From assembly GCA_964351365.1 (NCBI GenBank), contig CAYGNP010000004.1, forward strand, positions 62,001-126,000: a stretch of DNA of 64,000 bases. The letters are read 5' to 3'. This DNA is from UBA1672 sp964351365 (lineage in GTDB: Bacteria > Pseudomonadota > Alphaproteobacteria > Micavibrionales > Micavibrionaceae). The notes below the pieces were generated by a model. The model did not search any database. It saw nothing but the letters and a program-made list of their open reading frames with translations, and was not told where the DNA came from. Made by a program: the position numbers and the translations under genes. Within the stretch, counting starts at the first letter, position 1, and each line of letters begins with the position of its first letter. Of this stretch, positions 23,424 to 32,075 are shown one piece after another.

Positions 23424-26366
23424 TCATTCCGCCGCCTGAGCGGGCCGATTATGACGCGCCAGAACATCCTTCAAAAACGCACCAGTGTAGCTGTTGGCAA
23501 CACTGCAAATATGCTCCGGCGTACCCTGCGCGACAACGTTTCCGCCCTTATCTCCGCCCTCAGGGCCAATATCAATGATATAATCCGCGGTTTTGATAAC
23601 ATCCAGATTATGCTCGATCACCACCATGCTATTGCCCTGATCGACAAGCTTATGCAGAACCTCGAGCAATTTGCGTACATCCTCAAAATGCAGCCCCGTT
23701 GTTGGCTCATCAAGGATATAGAGGGTCTTGCCCGTGGAGCGCTTGGACAGCTCCTTCGAGAGCTTCACGCGCTGCGCCTCTCCGCCGGAGAGGGTTGTCG
23801 CGCTCTGCCCGACCTTGATATAGCTCAAGCCCACATCCTTAAGGGTTTCCATCTTATCTCGAATCGCCGGAATCGCCTCAAAGAACGTAGCGGCATCCTC
23901 CACAGTCATATCCAGAACATCAGCAATAGACTTGCCCTTATATTTTACCTCCAGCGTCTCGCGGTTATAGCGCGCCCCCTTACAGGTCTCGCACTGCACG
24001 TAAACATCGGGCAGGAAGTGCATCTCAATCTTGATCATGCCATCGCCCTGACACGCCTCGCATCGCCCGCCCTTGACGTTAAAGCTGAACCGTCCGGCCT
24101 TATAGCCACGGATTTTCGCCTCCGGCAGGCCTGCAAACCAGTCGCGGATCGGCCCGAAAGCACCGGTATACGTGGCCGGGTTCGAGCGCGGCGTGCGCCC
24201 GATGGGGGACTGGTCGATATCAATCACTTTATCGACATACTCAAAGCCTTTAATTTCCTTATACGGCAAAGGCTGTTCCTTGGATTTCATAAGGGTACGG
24301 CTCGCCGCGCGGTAAAGCGTATCAAGGGTCAGCGTTGATTTCCCAGAGCCGGAAACCCCCGTGATACATGTGAATGTCCCCAATGGAATTTTGACAGACA
24401 CATTTTTCAAATTATTGCCACTCGCCCCGATAACCTCCAGACACTTAATGTCATCCTGAAGCGCTCGCGCTGAAGGATCTTTTTTGCGCTTAGCTTGAGA
24501 TCCTTCGCCACCGCTCAGGATGACGGCTGGGCTGCGCCGTTTTACCGGAACAGGAACTTCTTTTTCCCCGCGCATATACTGCACCGTGACACTATCAGCA
24601 GATTGAAAAACATGTTCCGGCGTGCCTTGTGCGATAATCTGCCCGCCATGAACGCCTGCGCCGGGGCCAATATCGATCAAATGATCGGCGCTGCGGATGG
24701 CATCCTCATCATGCTCCACGACAATAACAGTATTCCCGAGGTCTCGAAGGTGTTTCAACGTCTCCAGCAGGCGGTGATTATCCCGCTGATGCAGCCCGAT
24801 AGAGGGCTCGTCCAGCACATATAATACACCCGTTAGACCAGAGCCAATTTGTGAGGCAAGCCGGATACGCTGGGATTCCCCGCCCGACAACGTCCCTGAG
24901 CTGCGCGAAAGATTGAGGTAATCCAGCCCGACATTCATCAAAAACGTCAGCCGCTCGCCGATTTCCTTCAGGATTTTCTCCGCAATCTGGGATTGCTGCG
25001 CGGTCAGTTTTTTGGGCACAAGAGCAAACCACGCATGCGCCTCGCCAATACTCATGGCGCTGATATCGGCAATGGTCTTCTTATCAATCTTGACCGCCAA
25101 ACTCTCCGGCTTCAGGCGCTGCCCCGCACAGGCCGGGCAGGGGATAGAGATCATATACTCACTGATCTGCTCGCGCGCAGAATTGCTGTCCGTCTCCAAA
25201 AGCCGCCGCTTGAGGTTATTCACCACCCCCTCAAAGGGCTTGTTGCTCTTCCACGAGCTGTCATTCTTGCTCTGATAGGTCGTAGCAATAATTTCCCGCC
25301 CCGACCCATAGAGAATAATATCTCGGTGCTCCCGCGAGAGTTTTTTCCAGGGCGTGCCGGTTTTGAACCCGTAATGATCGGCCACGGCCTGCATTGCCTG
25401 CATGTAAAACGGCGCAAAACTTTTCGACCACGGCACAACCGCGCCCTTGAGAATGGATAGAGAATCATCCGGCACGATCAAAGCTTCATCAAAATCATTC
25501 TGCATCCCCAAACCATCACAGGTCGGGCACGCCCCATGCGGCGAGTTAAAGGAAAACAGTCGCGGCTCTATTTCTGCAATCGTAAAGCCCGAAACCGGAC
25601 AGGCAAACTTCTCTGAAAACAGGCGCTGCTCGCCGCTTGTGGAATCTTCCGCAATCACCAGCCCATCAGCAAGCCCTAAGGCCGTCTCCACCGAATCCGC
25701 AAGGCGTTTTTGCAAAGACTCGCGCTGATCGGCCTTTATCACGAGACGGTCAACCACAACCTCGATATCATGTTTGAGCTTTTTATCCAGCGCCGGAACC
25801 GCGTCAATTTCATAAAGCTCGCCGTCAACCTTGATGCGCCCGAATCCTTTAGCTTGTAGGTCTTTAAATTCTTTGCGGTATTCACCCTTGCGCCCGCGAA
25901 CAATCGGAGCCAGTAAATACAGCTTCGTTCCCTCATCCATCGCCAAAATCTGATCGACAATCTCGCTGACCGTCTGGCTGGTAATCGGCAAACCCGTAGC
26001 CGGAGAGTAGGGCACCCCCACCCGCGCCCAAAGCAGGCGCATATAATCATAAATTTCCGTGACTGTGCCGACCGTAGAACGCGGATTTTTGCTCGTGGTT
26101 TTCTGCTCGATCGAAATCGCGGGCGATAGCCCCTCTATCGAATCCACATCCGGCTTTTGCATCATCTCCAGAAATTGACGCGCATAGGCCGAAAGGCTCT
26201 CAACGTATCGCCGCTGCCCCTCGGCATAGATGGTATCAAACGCGAGTGAGGACTTACCCGAGCCGGATAGTCCAGTAATCACAACAAGCTTATCCCGTGG
26301 AATATCAAGATCGATATTCTTGAGATTATGCTCGCGCGCGCCGCGTATACTTATTTTTGTCAACAT
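23424..26366 (-). CDS. uvrA: Excinuclease ABC subunit A, with an in-frame palindromic-element insertion
   Basis: UvrA is the damage-sensing ATPase of nucleotide excision repair. The start at 26366 (MLTKISIRGAREHNLKNI) matches the family; the frame is open to 26438. The first ABC has GLSGSGKSS and the second GVSGSGKST. ABC signatures LSGGESQRIRLASQ and LSGGEAQRVKLSKE are intact, and the zinc modules are CPTCDGLG / CPACAGQRL and CEACQGDG / CETCKGARY. Residues ~615-639, at the junction between the two halves, are encoded by a 75-base repeat element (24450-24524). The family normally has only a short linker there. The gene is 981 codons with no frameshift. Confidence 0.97.
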   Translation of the reverse strand: MLTKISIRGAREHNLKNIDLDIPRDKLVVITGLSGSGKSSLAFDTIYAEGQRRYVESLSAYARQFLEMMQKPDVDSIEGLSPAISIEQKTTSKNPRSTVGTVTEIYDYMRLLWARVGVPYSPATGLPITSQTVSEIVDQILAMDEGTKLYLLAPIVRGRKGEYRKEFKDLQAKGFGRIKVDGELYEIDAVPALDKKLKHDIEVVVDRLVIKADQRESLQKRLADSVETALGLADGLVIAEDSTSGEQRLFSEKFACPVSGFTIAEIEPRLFSFNSPHGACPTCDGLGMQNDFDEALIVPDDSLSILKGAVVPWSKSFAPFYMQAMQAVADHYGFKTGTPWKKLSREHRDIILYGSGREIIATTYQSKNDSSWKSNKPFEGVVNNLKRRLLETDSNSAREQISEYMISIPCPACAGQRLKPESLAVKIDKKTIADISAMSIGEAHAWFALVPKKLTAQQSQIAEKILKEIGERLTFLMNVGLDYLNLSRSSGTLSGGESQRIRLASQIGSGLTGVLYVLDEPSIGLHQRDNHRLLETLKHLRDLGNTVIVVEHDEDAIRSADHLIDIGPGAGVHGGQIIAQGTPEHVFQSADSVTVQYMRGEKEVPVPVKRRSPAVILSGGEGSQAKRKKDPSARALQDDIKCLEVIGASGNNLKNVSVKIPLGTFTCITGVSGSGKSTLTLDTLYRAASRTLMKSKEQPLPYKEIKGFEYVDKVIDIDQSPIGRTPRSNPATYTGAFGPIRDWFAGLPEAKIRGYKAGRFSFNVKGGRCEACQGDGMIKIEMHFLPDVYVQCETCKGARYNRETLEVKYKGKSIADVLDMTVEDAATFFEAIPAIRDKMETLKDVGLSYIKVGQSATTLSGGEAQRVKLSKELSKRSTGKTLYILDEPTTGLHFEDVRKLLEVLHKLVDQGNSMVVIEHNLDVIKTADYIIDIGPEGGDKGGNVVAQGTPEHICSVANSYTGAFLKDVLARHNRPAQAAE
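24450..24524. repeat. Palindromic repeat element, copy 3, inside uvrA
   Basis: This is a 75-base copy bounded by GTCATCCTGA / TCAGGATGAC, with both inner arms intact (GAAGGATCT and AGATCCTTC). Its length is exactly 25 codons, so the uvrA frame continues through it and gains residues from VILSGGEGSQ to ARALQDD. It interrupts the linker before the second ATPase half. Confidence 0.88.
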
Positions 26367-26428
26367 GGGGCATTTATGGATCAAAATGGTATGTCGCGCA
26401 AATAATTTGTTGTCATGCATAAAATAAC

Positions 26429-26461
26429 AAACCCCCAAAACGGCATTTGCTTCGGGGGTTT
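26429..26461 (-). terminator. Rho-independent terminator between the 32-codon gene and uvrA
   Basis: There is an inverted repeat AAACCCCC / GGGGGTTT with a 17-base loop. On the minus strand the stem ends in TTTGTTATTTTA. It lies about 55 bases after the stop of the small gene and upstream of uvrA, isolating the two. Confidence 0.7.
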
Positions 26462-26514
26462 GCCTAGATACTGTGATCTTAAACTATTCCGGGCCGGAAA
26501 AGCCCAAGCTTAGG

Positions 26515-26613
26515 CTATAGTGCCATCCCTTTGGGGGAGGACCAAATGCCGATCATATCCGCACTTTGGGTGACACCGTTTCCGGCCTTACAATAGTGTT
26601 CTTGATCATTCAT
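26515..26613 (-). CDS. Candidate 32-codon small protein with near-ideal expression signals
   Basis: A short frame, MNDQEHYCKAGNG to SSPKGMAL, precedes uvrA. Its ribosome site is exceptional: AGAAAGGAGGTGATC (26630-26616) is complementary to the last 15 bases of typical 16S rRNA, and GGAGG is 7 bases from the ATG. A promoter (TTGACG-17-TATTTT) lies just upstream and a terminator downstream. The peptide has one Cys, one Trp and no membrane segment. I do not recognise it. It is too short for homology by eye; a regulatory leader or sRNA is the alternative. Confidence 0.6.
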   Translation of the reverse strand: MNDQEHYCKAGNGVTQSADMIGIWSSPKGMAL

Positions 26614-26647
26614 CTGATCACCTCCTTTCTTTGTTAACGATACGATA

Positions 26648-26676
26648 AAAATACCCTGTGCATCTCTCCTCGTCAA
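26648..26676 (-). promoter_or_regulatory. Predicted sigma70 promoter of the 32-codon gene
   Basis: TTGACG (26676-26671) and TATTTT (26653-26648) are exactly 17 bases apart on the minus strand. The transcript would begin near 26641, leaving a ~27-base leader made up mostly of the ribosome site. Confidence 0.6.
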
Positions 26677-26789
26677 GGATTCGGGGGGAATTACCCAGAG
26701 TTAATAATTTGCACACAAAACCCTTTAGCTTTGCCCCGCAGCGGTCTATACTGCTGATTCTTAAAATAAAGAATATGGAGTATTTGAAC

Positions 26790-27275
26790 GTGGCTGGCAG
26801 TGTCAATAAAGTAATCTTAGTTGGAAACCTTGGGGCAGACCCCGATATCCGCACCATGCAATCAGGCGATAAGGTAGCAAATTTATCAATCGCCACTTCG
26901 GAAACATGGAAAGACAAAAACACCGGCGAGCGCAAAGAAAAAACCGAATGGCACCGTGTGGTGGTTTTCAACAAGGGCATTGTTGGCGTATGCGAAAGCT
27001 ATCTCAAAAAAGGCGCAAAAGTCTATATTGAGGGCCAGGTCGAAACACGCTCCTGGGAACAGGATGGGCAGAAGAAATATACAACGGAGATTGTATTGCG
27101 CCCGTTTCGCGGTGAGCTGACGATGCTTGACTCTAAAGGCGCTGGCGGCGGCTCCTATGGCGGCGGCGGCCAATCTTTTAATGATGGTGGTTCTGGTGGC
27201 TATGATCATGGCGCCCCACAGCAGCAGCGCCAATCTGCTGCCTTCGATACCATGGATGATGAGATCCCCTTCTAG
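26790..27275 (+). CDS. ssb: Single-stranded DNA-binding protein
   Basis: SSB coats ssDNA during replication and repair. The GTG at 26790 gives MAGSVNKVILVGNLGADPDI, the canonical start, with GGAG nine bases upstream; an ATG at 26775 adds five residues. The OB fold occupies residues ~1-110 (TEWHRVVVFNKG, KKGAKVYIEGQVETRSWEQDG). It is followed by a Gly-rich linker and the acidic tip DDEIPF used for partner binding. The head-to-head placement with uvrA is common in Alphaproteobacteria. Confidence 0.96.
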   Translation: MAGSVNKVILVGNLGADPDIRTMQSGDKVANLSIATSETWKDKNTGERKEKTEWHRVVVFNKGIVGVCESYLKKGAKVYIEGQVETRSWEQDGQKKYTTEIVLRPFRGELTMLDSKGAGGGSYGGGGQSFNDGGSGGYDHGAPQQQRQSAAFDTMDDEIPF

Positions 27276-27293
27276 AGTTAAAGGATTACATGA

Positions 27294-27848
27294 ATGAAAC
27301 TGATTAAAACCCTGATTGTTATATGTTTTATAGCTTTTCCTGCATTTGCACAAAACGAATCAGAAAATCTGGATGATTTCCTGAAAGCACAAAACCAGTC
27401 AAATAATGAAGCGCCAGCCGAGACTCTGGCAAACCCCTCTGAAACGGAAATTGAAAAAAGCCTCGCTGAAGCAAAGGCAGAAAACAAAGATCAGGAAATT
27501 TTGGGCAAGAAGCTAGAGCTGGCCAAAAAAATGCACCAGATCCGCCCGACTCGTGATCAGATTGACTCCGCTGTACGAAGCGCCTCCCTTGCTTTACCAG
27601 AAAATGAACGCCAGGGATTTGTTACAGCCATGGGCACAATACTGAATTACAACGCAATAGAGCGCATATCGATTGATGCGATGGTCGAGACATACACGCT
27701 CAATGAGCTGGAATCTATGGTGGAGTATTTCAGCAAGCCTGAAGCCATGAGCGCCTCCCGCAAGATTGGCGTCTGGGCACAGGAAGTACAGCCCGAAATA
27801 GGGCGCATGATTGATAAAGCTATGATAAGACTAAGAACAGGCAGATAA
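27294..27848 (+). CDS. DUF2059-like exported protein
   Basis: This is a 184-residue protein with a Sec signal peptide (KLIKTLIVICFIAFPAFAQ). A charged, probably disordered region follows (to about residue 75), then a helical domain with ENERQGFVTAMGTILNYNAIERISIDAMVETYTLNELESMVEYFSKPEA, which matches the DUF2059 pattern (AExYTxxELxxMxxFYxSPxG). DUF2059 proteins are periplasmic and of unknown function. It lies between ssb and gyrA, with AAAGGA upstream. Confidence 0.78.
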   Translation: MKLIKTLIVICFIAFPAFAQNESENLDDFLKAQNQSNNEAPAETLANPSETEIEKSLAEAKAENKDQEILGKKLELAKKMHQIRPTRDQIDSAVRSASLALPENERQGFVTAMGTILNYNAIERISIDAMVETYTLNELESMVEYFSKPEAMSASRKIGVWAQEVQPEIGRMIDKAMIRLRTGR

Positions 27849-27858
27849 TAAAAACCCG

Positions 27859-30606
27859 ATGAGCGACGACCTAACACCCGAAATCCCTGAAGAATTCAGC
27901 CCCAAAGTTTCCCTCGAAGAGGAAATGAAGCAATCCTACCTCGATTACGCGATGAGTGTGATCGTCAGCCGCGCCTTGCCCGATGTTCGCGATGGTTTAA
28001 AGCCAGTCCACCGCCGTATTCTTTATGCTATGAAAGTCGGCGGTTACAGCTCTGATAAACCGTATAAAAAATCTGCTCGTATCGTCGGGGATGTTATGGG
28101 TAAATTCCACCCCCATGGCGACTCGGCTATCTATGATTCTCTCGTGCGTATGGCGCAGCCCTGGTCATTGCGCCTGCCGCTGATTGACGGTCAGGGCAAC
28201 TTTGGCTCTATGGATGGCGACAGCCCCGCAGCGATGCGATACACAGAGGCGCGTCTTGAAAAGGCCGCCGAAAGCGTGCTGGAGGATATCGATAAGGAAA
28301 CTGTTGATTTCCGCCCCAACTATGACGAAAGCGAGCTTGAGCCAGCAGTTCTTCCGGCGCGCATCCCAAATTTGCTCGTCAACGGCGCTGGCGGTATCGC
28401 CGTTGGTATGGCCACAAACATTCCGCCCCATAATCTGGGGGAGGTGGTGGATGCCTGCTGCGCCTATGTAGAAAATCCAAACATCACGACCGAGGAATTG
28501 ATCGAGATCATTCCCGGCCCTGATTTCCCAACCGGCGCACAGATATTAGGCCGATCAGGTATTCACTCTGCTTATCACACCGGCAATGGTTCCGTTAAAA
28601 TGCGCGCCAAAACCAGCATCGAGGAAATCGGCAAACGTCAGGCAATTATCGTGCACGAGGTGCCCTATCAGGTAAATAAGGGCAAGCTTCTGGAGCGTCT
28701 GGGTGAAGTCGGCCGCGAAAAAATCGTTGAAGACATCCACGAAATTCGAGACGAATCTGACCGCGAAGGCGTACGCGTTGTTATTGAGCTGAAAAACAAT
28801 GCCAATAGCGATGTTGTCCTAAATCAGCTTTTCAAACACACCGCGCTTCAAACCAATTTCTCTTGCAACATGGTCGCCCTGCATAACGGCAAGCCGCAAA
28901 TCATGCTTTTGCGCGATATGATCAAGGCCTTCGTGAAATTCCGTGAAGAAGTCATCACACGCCGCACCATATTCGAGCTGGGCAAAGCCCGCGACCGCGC
29001 GCACGTCTTGGCAGGCCTTGCCGTCGCGGTTGCAAATATCGATGAAGTGATCGCCCTCATTCGTAACGCGCCAAATCCGGCAGTTGCCCGCGAAGGATTG
29101 ATGACAAAGCGTTGGCCTGCGCTGGACATTGCGCCTTTGATTGCCTTGATTGATGATCCGGAGCATGCTGTTGAAGACGACGGCACGTATCAAATGTCAG
29201 AAATTCAGGCCAAAGCGATACTTGATCTGCGCCTGCATAGATTAACTGGCCTCGAGCGCGAAAAAATCAGTGATGAATTGCGTGAAATCACGAGTCTGAT
29301 CGCCGAACTTTTAACAATCCTGCGCGATCGTGATCGCCTGCTCGAAGTGCTTGTAAACGAGCTAAAAGAAGTCAAAGACCGTTTTAACACGCCCCGCCGC
29401 ACAGAACTGGTGGAGGCCGAATTTGAAGTCGATATGGAAGACCTCATCCAGCGCGAAGACATGGTGGTCACCATCACCCATGGCGGATACGTCAAACGCG
29501 TTCCCCTTGACACCTACCGCGCGCAGCGCCGCGGCGGCAAAGGGCGCTCTGGCATGGCCATGAAAGACGAGGATTTTATTTCCGATTTGTTTGTGGCCAG
29601 CACTCATACGCCAATATTATTCTTCACCTCGCGCGGCATTGTCCACCGCATGAAGGTCTATCAAATTCCACTCGCCACCCCCCAGAGCCGCGGTAAGGCA
29701 CTCGTAAACCTGCTCCCGCTTGAAAAAGAGGAAAATGTGAGTGTTTATCTGCGCATGCCCGAGAGCGAAGAGCTTTGGGACAAACTCGATATCATGTTCG
29801 CAACTTCGCATGGCTCGGTTCGGCGCAACAAGCTCACAGACTTTAAAAATATTCGCGCCAATGGCTTGATTGCAATGAAGCTTGATGAGGGCGAAAGCCT
29901 TGTCTCCGTTAAGATCTGCGCCGAAGACGAAGATGTTATGCTGGCCACACTCAAGGGCAAGGCTATCCGCTTCCCGGTCACAGATATACGTGTTTTCTCT
30001 GGCCGGACATCAACCGGCGTGCGCGGTATCAAGCTAAAGGAAAAAGACGACGAGGTGATCTCCATGTCTATTCTCAAGCACGTAGACGTCACACCCGATG
30101 AACGTAACGCCTATCTTAAAATGGCCTCGCAGATGTTGGGTAATGACGCCGAAGGTATGGACGTCGAAGAAACAGATTTACAGCTAACGCAGGAACGGTT
30201 CCAGGAATTACTCGCAAAAGAGCAAATTCTGCTTACGATTTCCAACAAGGGATTTGGCAAGCGCACATCAGCCTATGAGTACCGCACATCCGGCCGGGGC
30301 GGGCAGGGCGTGGCCAACATGGCCCTGACCAAGAAAAATGGCGGCGAGGTGGTTGCAACCTTCCCTGTAACCGACAGCCATCAAATCATGCTTGTAACCG
30401 ATCAGGGCAAGTTGATCCGCACCCCCGTTAGTACAATCCGCACCACAGGCCGCAGCGCTCAAGGCGTAACCGTATTCAAGGTAGATGCGGGCGAAAACGT
30501 CGTCTCCGTTGCGTGGCTGGTTCAAGATGAGGAAGACGAAGAGGTAGAAGAAATACTAGAGAGCGAAGCAGAAGAAAATCCTGCGCCGTCCGGTGATGAA
30601 GAATAG
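27859..30606 (+). CDS. gyrA: DNA gyrase subunit A
   Basis: GyrA is the DNA-cleaving subunit of gyrase. The catalytic Tyr is in AAMRYTEARLEK. The quinolone-determining region reads HPHGDSAIYDSLVRMAQPW, with the Ser83 and Asp87 equivalents of E. coli both retained, so no common resistance change is seen there. The C-terminal beta-pinwheel carries the GyrA box QRRGGKGRSGM, which separates gyrase from ParC. The last ~25 residues are strongly acidic. The 915-residue length is normal. Its end overlaps coaD by 14 bases. Confidence 0.97.
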   Translation: MSDDLTPEIPEEFSPKVSLEEEMKQSYLDYAMSVIVSRALPDVRDGLKPVHRRILYAMKVGGYSSDKPYKKSARIVGDVMGKFHPHGDSAIYDSLVRMAQPWSLRLPLIDGQGNFGSMDGDSPAAMRYTEARLEKAAESVLEDIDKETVDFRPNYDESELEPAVLPARIPNLLVNGAGGIAVGMATNIPPHNLGEVVDACCAYVENPNITTEELIEIIPGPDFPTGAQILGRSGIHSAYHTGNGSVKMRAKTSIEEIGKRQAIIVHEVPYQVNKGKLLERLGEVGREKIVEDIHEIRDESDREGVRVVIELKNNANSDVVLNQLFKHTALQTNFSCNMVALHNGKPQIMLLRDMIKAFVKFREEVITRRTIFELGKARDRAHVLAGLAVAVANIDEVIALIRNAPNPAVAREGLMTKRWPALDIAPLIALIDDPEHAVEDDGTYQMSEIQAKAILDLRLHRLTGLEREKISDELREITSLIAELLTILRDRDRLLEVLVNELKEVKDRFNTPRRTELVEAEFEVDMEDLIQREDMVVTITHGGYVKRVPLDTYRAQRRGGKGRSGMAMKDEDFISDLFVASTHTPILFFTSRGIVHRMKVYQIPLATPQSRGKALVNLLPLEKEENVSVYLRMPESEELWDKLDIMFATSHGSVRRNKLTDFKNIRANGLIAMKLDEGESLVSVKICAEDEDVMLATLKGKAIRFPVTDIRVFSGRTSTGVRGIKLKEKDDEVISMSILKHVDVTPDERNAYLKMASQMLGNDAEGMDVEETDLQLTQERFQELLAKEQILLTISNKGFGKRTSAYEYRTSGRGGQGVANMALTKKNGGEVVATFPVTDSHQIMLVTDQGKLIRTPVSTIRTTGRSAQGVTVFKVDAGENVVSVAWLVQDEEDEEVEEILESEAEENPAPSGDEE

Positions 30607-31111
30607 CCCAAAATCAATAACAGGCGTCTATCCCGGCTCTTTTGATCCCGTAACCAAGGGGCATTTGCACCTGATACGCCGCGCCAGCCGCATTGTTGAT
30701 CACCTGATCGTCGCCGTCGCGGATAATGCACGTAAGGGCCCCATTTTCACTCACGAGGAACGCATTGCAATGCTGAAGACCGATATCGCAAACATGCCCG
30801 ATAAGGGCTGCGATATTCAGGTCCAAAGCTTTGACAAATTACTTGTTCATTTTGCAAAAGATGTGAACGCATCCTGCATTTTCCGGGGGCTTCGGGCTGT
30901 TTCAGACTTTGAATATGAATTTCAAATGACGGGAATGAACGCCAAACTTGACCCGGATATTGAAACCGTATTCTTGATGGCCGCCGATAAATGGCAGTTT
31001 GTATCATCATCTTTTGTAAAAGAAATCGCGCTTCTTGGCGGTAATGTAGACGAATTCGTAACGCCGCAAGTTGCAAAACACTTGCAGAAAAAATACGCAA
31101 ACCATCACTGA
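30593..31111 (+). CDS. coaD: Phosphopantetheine adenylyltransferase
   Basis: CoaD makes dephospho-CoA from 4'-phosphopantetheine and ATP. The nucleotidyltransferase motif TGVYPGSFDPVTKGHLHLI is followed by FRGLRAVSDFEYEFQMTGMNAKL and the C-terminal FVSSSFVKEIALLGGNV. It is 172 residues from a GTG inside gyrA; an ATG one codon later is equally plausible. The overlap with gyrA implies translational coupling. Confidence 0.96.
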   Translation: MMKNSPKSITGVYPGSFDPVTKGHLHLIRRASRIVDHLIVAVADNARKGPIFTHEERIAMLKTDIANMPDKGCDIQVQSFDKLLVHFAKDVNASCIFRGLRAVSDFEYEFQMTGMNAKLDPDIETVFLMAADKWQFVSSSFVKEIALLGGNVDEFVTPQVAKHLQKKYANHH

Positions 31112-31115
31112 ATGC

Positions 31116-31144
31116 TTGACGCGCGCGTCCTAAATAAATATGGT
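31116..31144 (+). promoter_or_regulatory. Predicted promoter of tRNA-Lys
   Basis: TTGACG (31116-31121) and TATGGT (31139-31144) are spaced 17 bases apart, which places transcription start about ten bases before the tRNA. The GC-rich, then AT-rich spacer is unremarkable. Confidence 0.55.
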
Positions 31145-31160
31145 GCACCAACTTTACTGT

Positions 31161-31236
31161 GATCGCTTAGCTCAGCCGGTAGAGCAACTGACTTTTAATC
31201 AGTGGGTCGGGGGTTCAAATCCCCCAGCGATCACCA
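31161..31236 (+). tRNA. tRNA-Lys (anticodon TTT)
   Basis: This is a 76-base class I tRNA. The acceptor stem is GATCGCT / AGCGATC, the discriminator is A and CCA is encoded. The D-arm is TAGCTCAGCCGGTAGAGCA, the anticodon loop CTTTTAA lies in stem ACTGA/TCAGT, and the T-arm is GGGGGTTCAAATCCCCC. Confidence 0.97.
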
Positions 31237-31325
31237 GTTTCCCTTACTTACAGAGCACATAAAAAACGCGGTTGTATAATAGATGGGGGTTTGTATAATA
31301 GAATTACCTTAGAGGCCTCACTGTT

Positions 31326-32033
31326 TCAGATTTTTTCCATGAGTAAAAAAACATGGTAAGGAAAAGAGTGGGAATGCTGCATGTTTACTATTTTTAAGCC
31401 TGCTTTTTCTGCATATACAGCCAAGTCCTTCTTTTTGAACCCCTCATCACCCACTTCAAACCAATGATGTGAATAAGGTGTTTTGGACTGCCTATAGGCT
31501 TCAATAGGCCGTTTTTTGGGGAAAAGGCGATCCATTGTAAATGTTTTTATAAAATTTCGATTTATTCCAGGAATATTGAGGCTGATATTAAACGATAACC
31601 ACCGCCCGTAATAAGGAAGCGAAATAAATACATATTTATTAGATATCTCCGCCATTTTTCTTAAATGAATTTGATAGGTTTCCGGTGGATTATGCTCAAG
31701 AACTTGAAATGCGCAAACAAGGTCAAACTTTTTGTCCTGAGGGAAGTCAGAAATATTACACATGAAATCTGGCTTTGCGCCGCTATCAACAACATCCGCG
31801 GAGCAATACTCAAGACCGTAATGTTTTAGAATCACACCAAAAACACCGCGCCCTGGGCCAAATTCTAATACAGAATGAACATCCCTCAGGCAAGCAGGAG
31901 TAGAAAGTTGATAAAATATAGAAAGCCAGTGCCGCTCACGCAAACCACGGACATCACTTATGAAATCAATATATTTTTCTGAAGTTTTATCCACGAAACC
32001 GGCAATATCTTCTGTGATCAAAAATTTAAGCAA
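31326..32033 (-). CDS. Class I SAM-dependent methyltransferase
   Basis: This is a 235-residue methyltransferase with motif I VLEFGPGRGVFGVIL, an acidic motif II region (YCSADVVDSG), and FDLVCAFQVLEHNPPE, the motif IV of Methyltransf_11/23 enzymes. The start is a TTG at 32033; there is no ATG before residue ~95 and no clear ribosome site, so the true start is uncertain. The acceptor is unknown; related proteins act on sugars, lipids or small molecules. It lies just downstream of the hybrid kinase and may be in its transcript. Confidence 0.75.
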   Translation of the reverse strand: MLKFLITEDIAGFVDKTSEKYIDFISDVRGLRERHWLSIFYQLSTPACLRDVHSVLEFGPGRGVFGVILKHYGLEYCSADVVDSGAKPDFMCNISDFPQDKKFDLVCAFQVLEHNPPETYQIHLRKMAEISNKYVFISLPYYGRWLSFNISLNIPGINRNFIKTFTMDRLFPKKRPIEAYRQSKTPYSHHWFEVGDEGFKKKDLAVYAEKAGLKIVNMQHSHSFPYHVFLLMEKI

Positions 32034-32075
32034 GACTACAATCTTAAAGTCAACACAGCAAGAGTAAGAATTTAT

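Noticed and set aside
23451..24338. Long plus-strand frame (295 codons) across uvrA
   Set aside because: It lies entirely antisense to conserved uvrA sequence. Long antisense frames are common opposite GC-rich coding sequence and it has no recognisable protein.
26616..26630. Plus-strand GATCACCTCCTTTCT as a fragment of 16S rRNA
   Set aside because: It matches only the last 15 bases of 16S rRNA with no flanking rRNA sequence. It is better explained as the reverse complement of a perfect Shine-Dalgarno.
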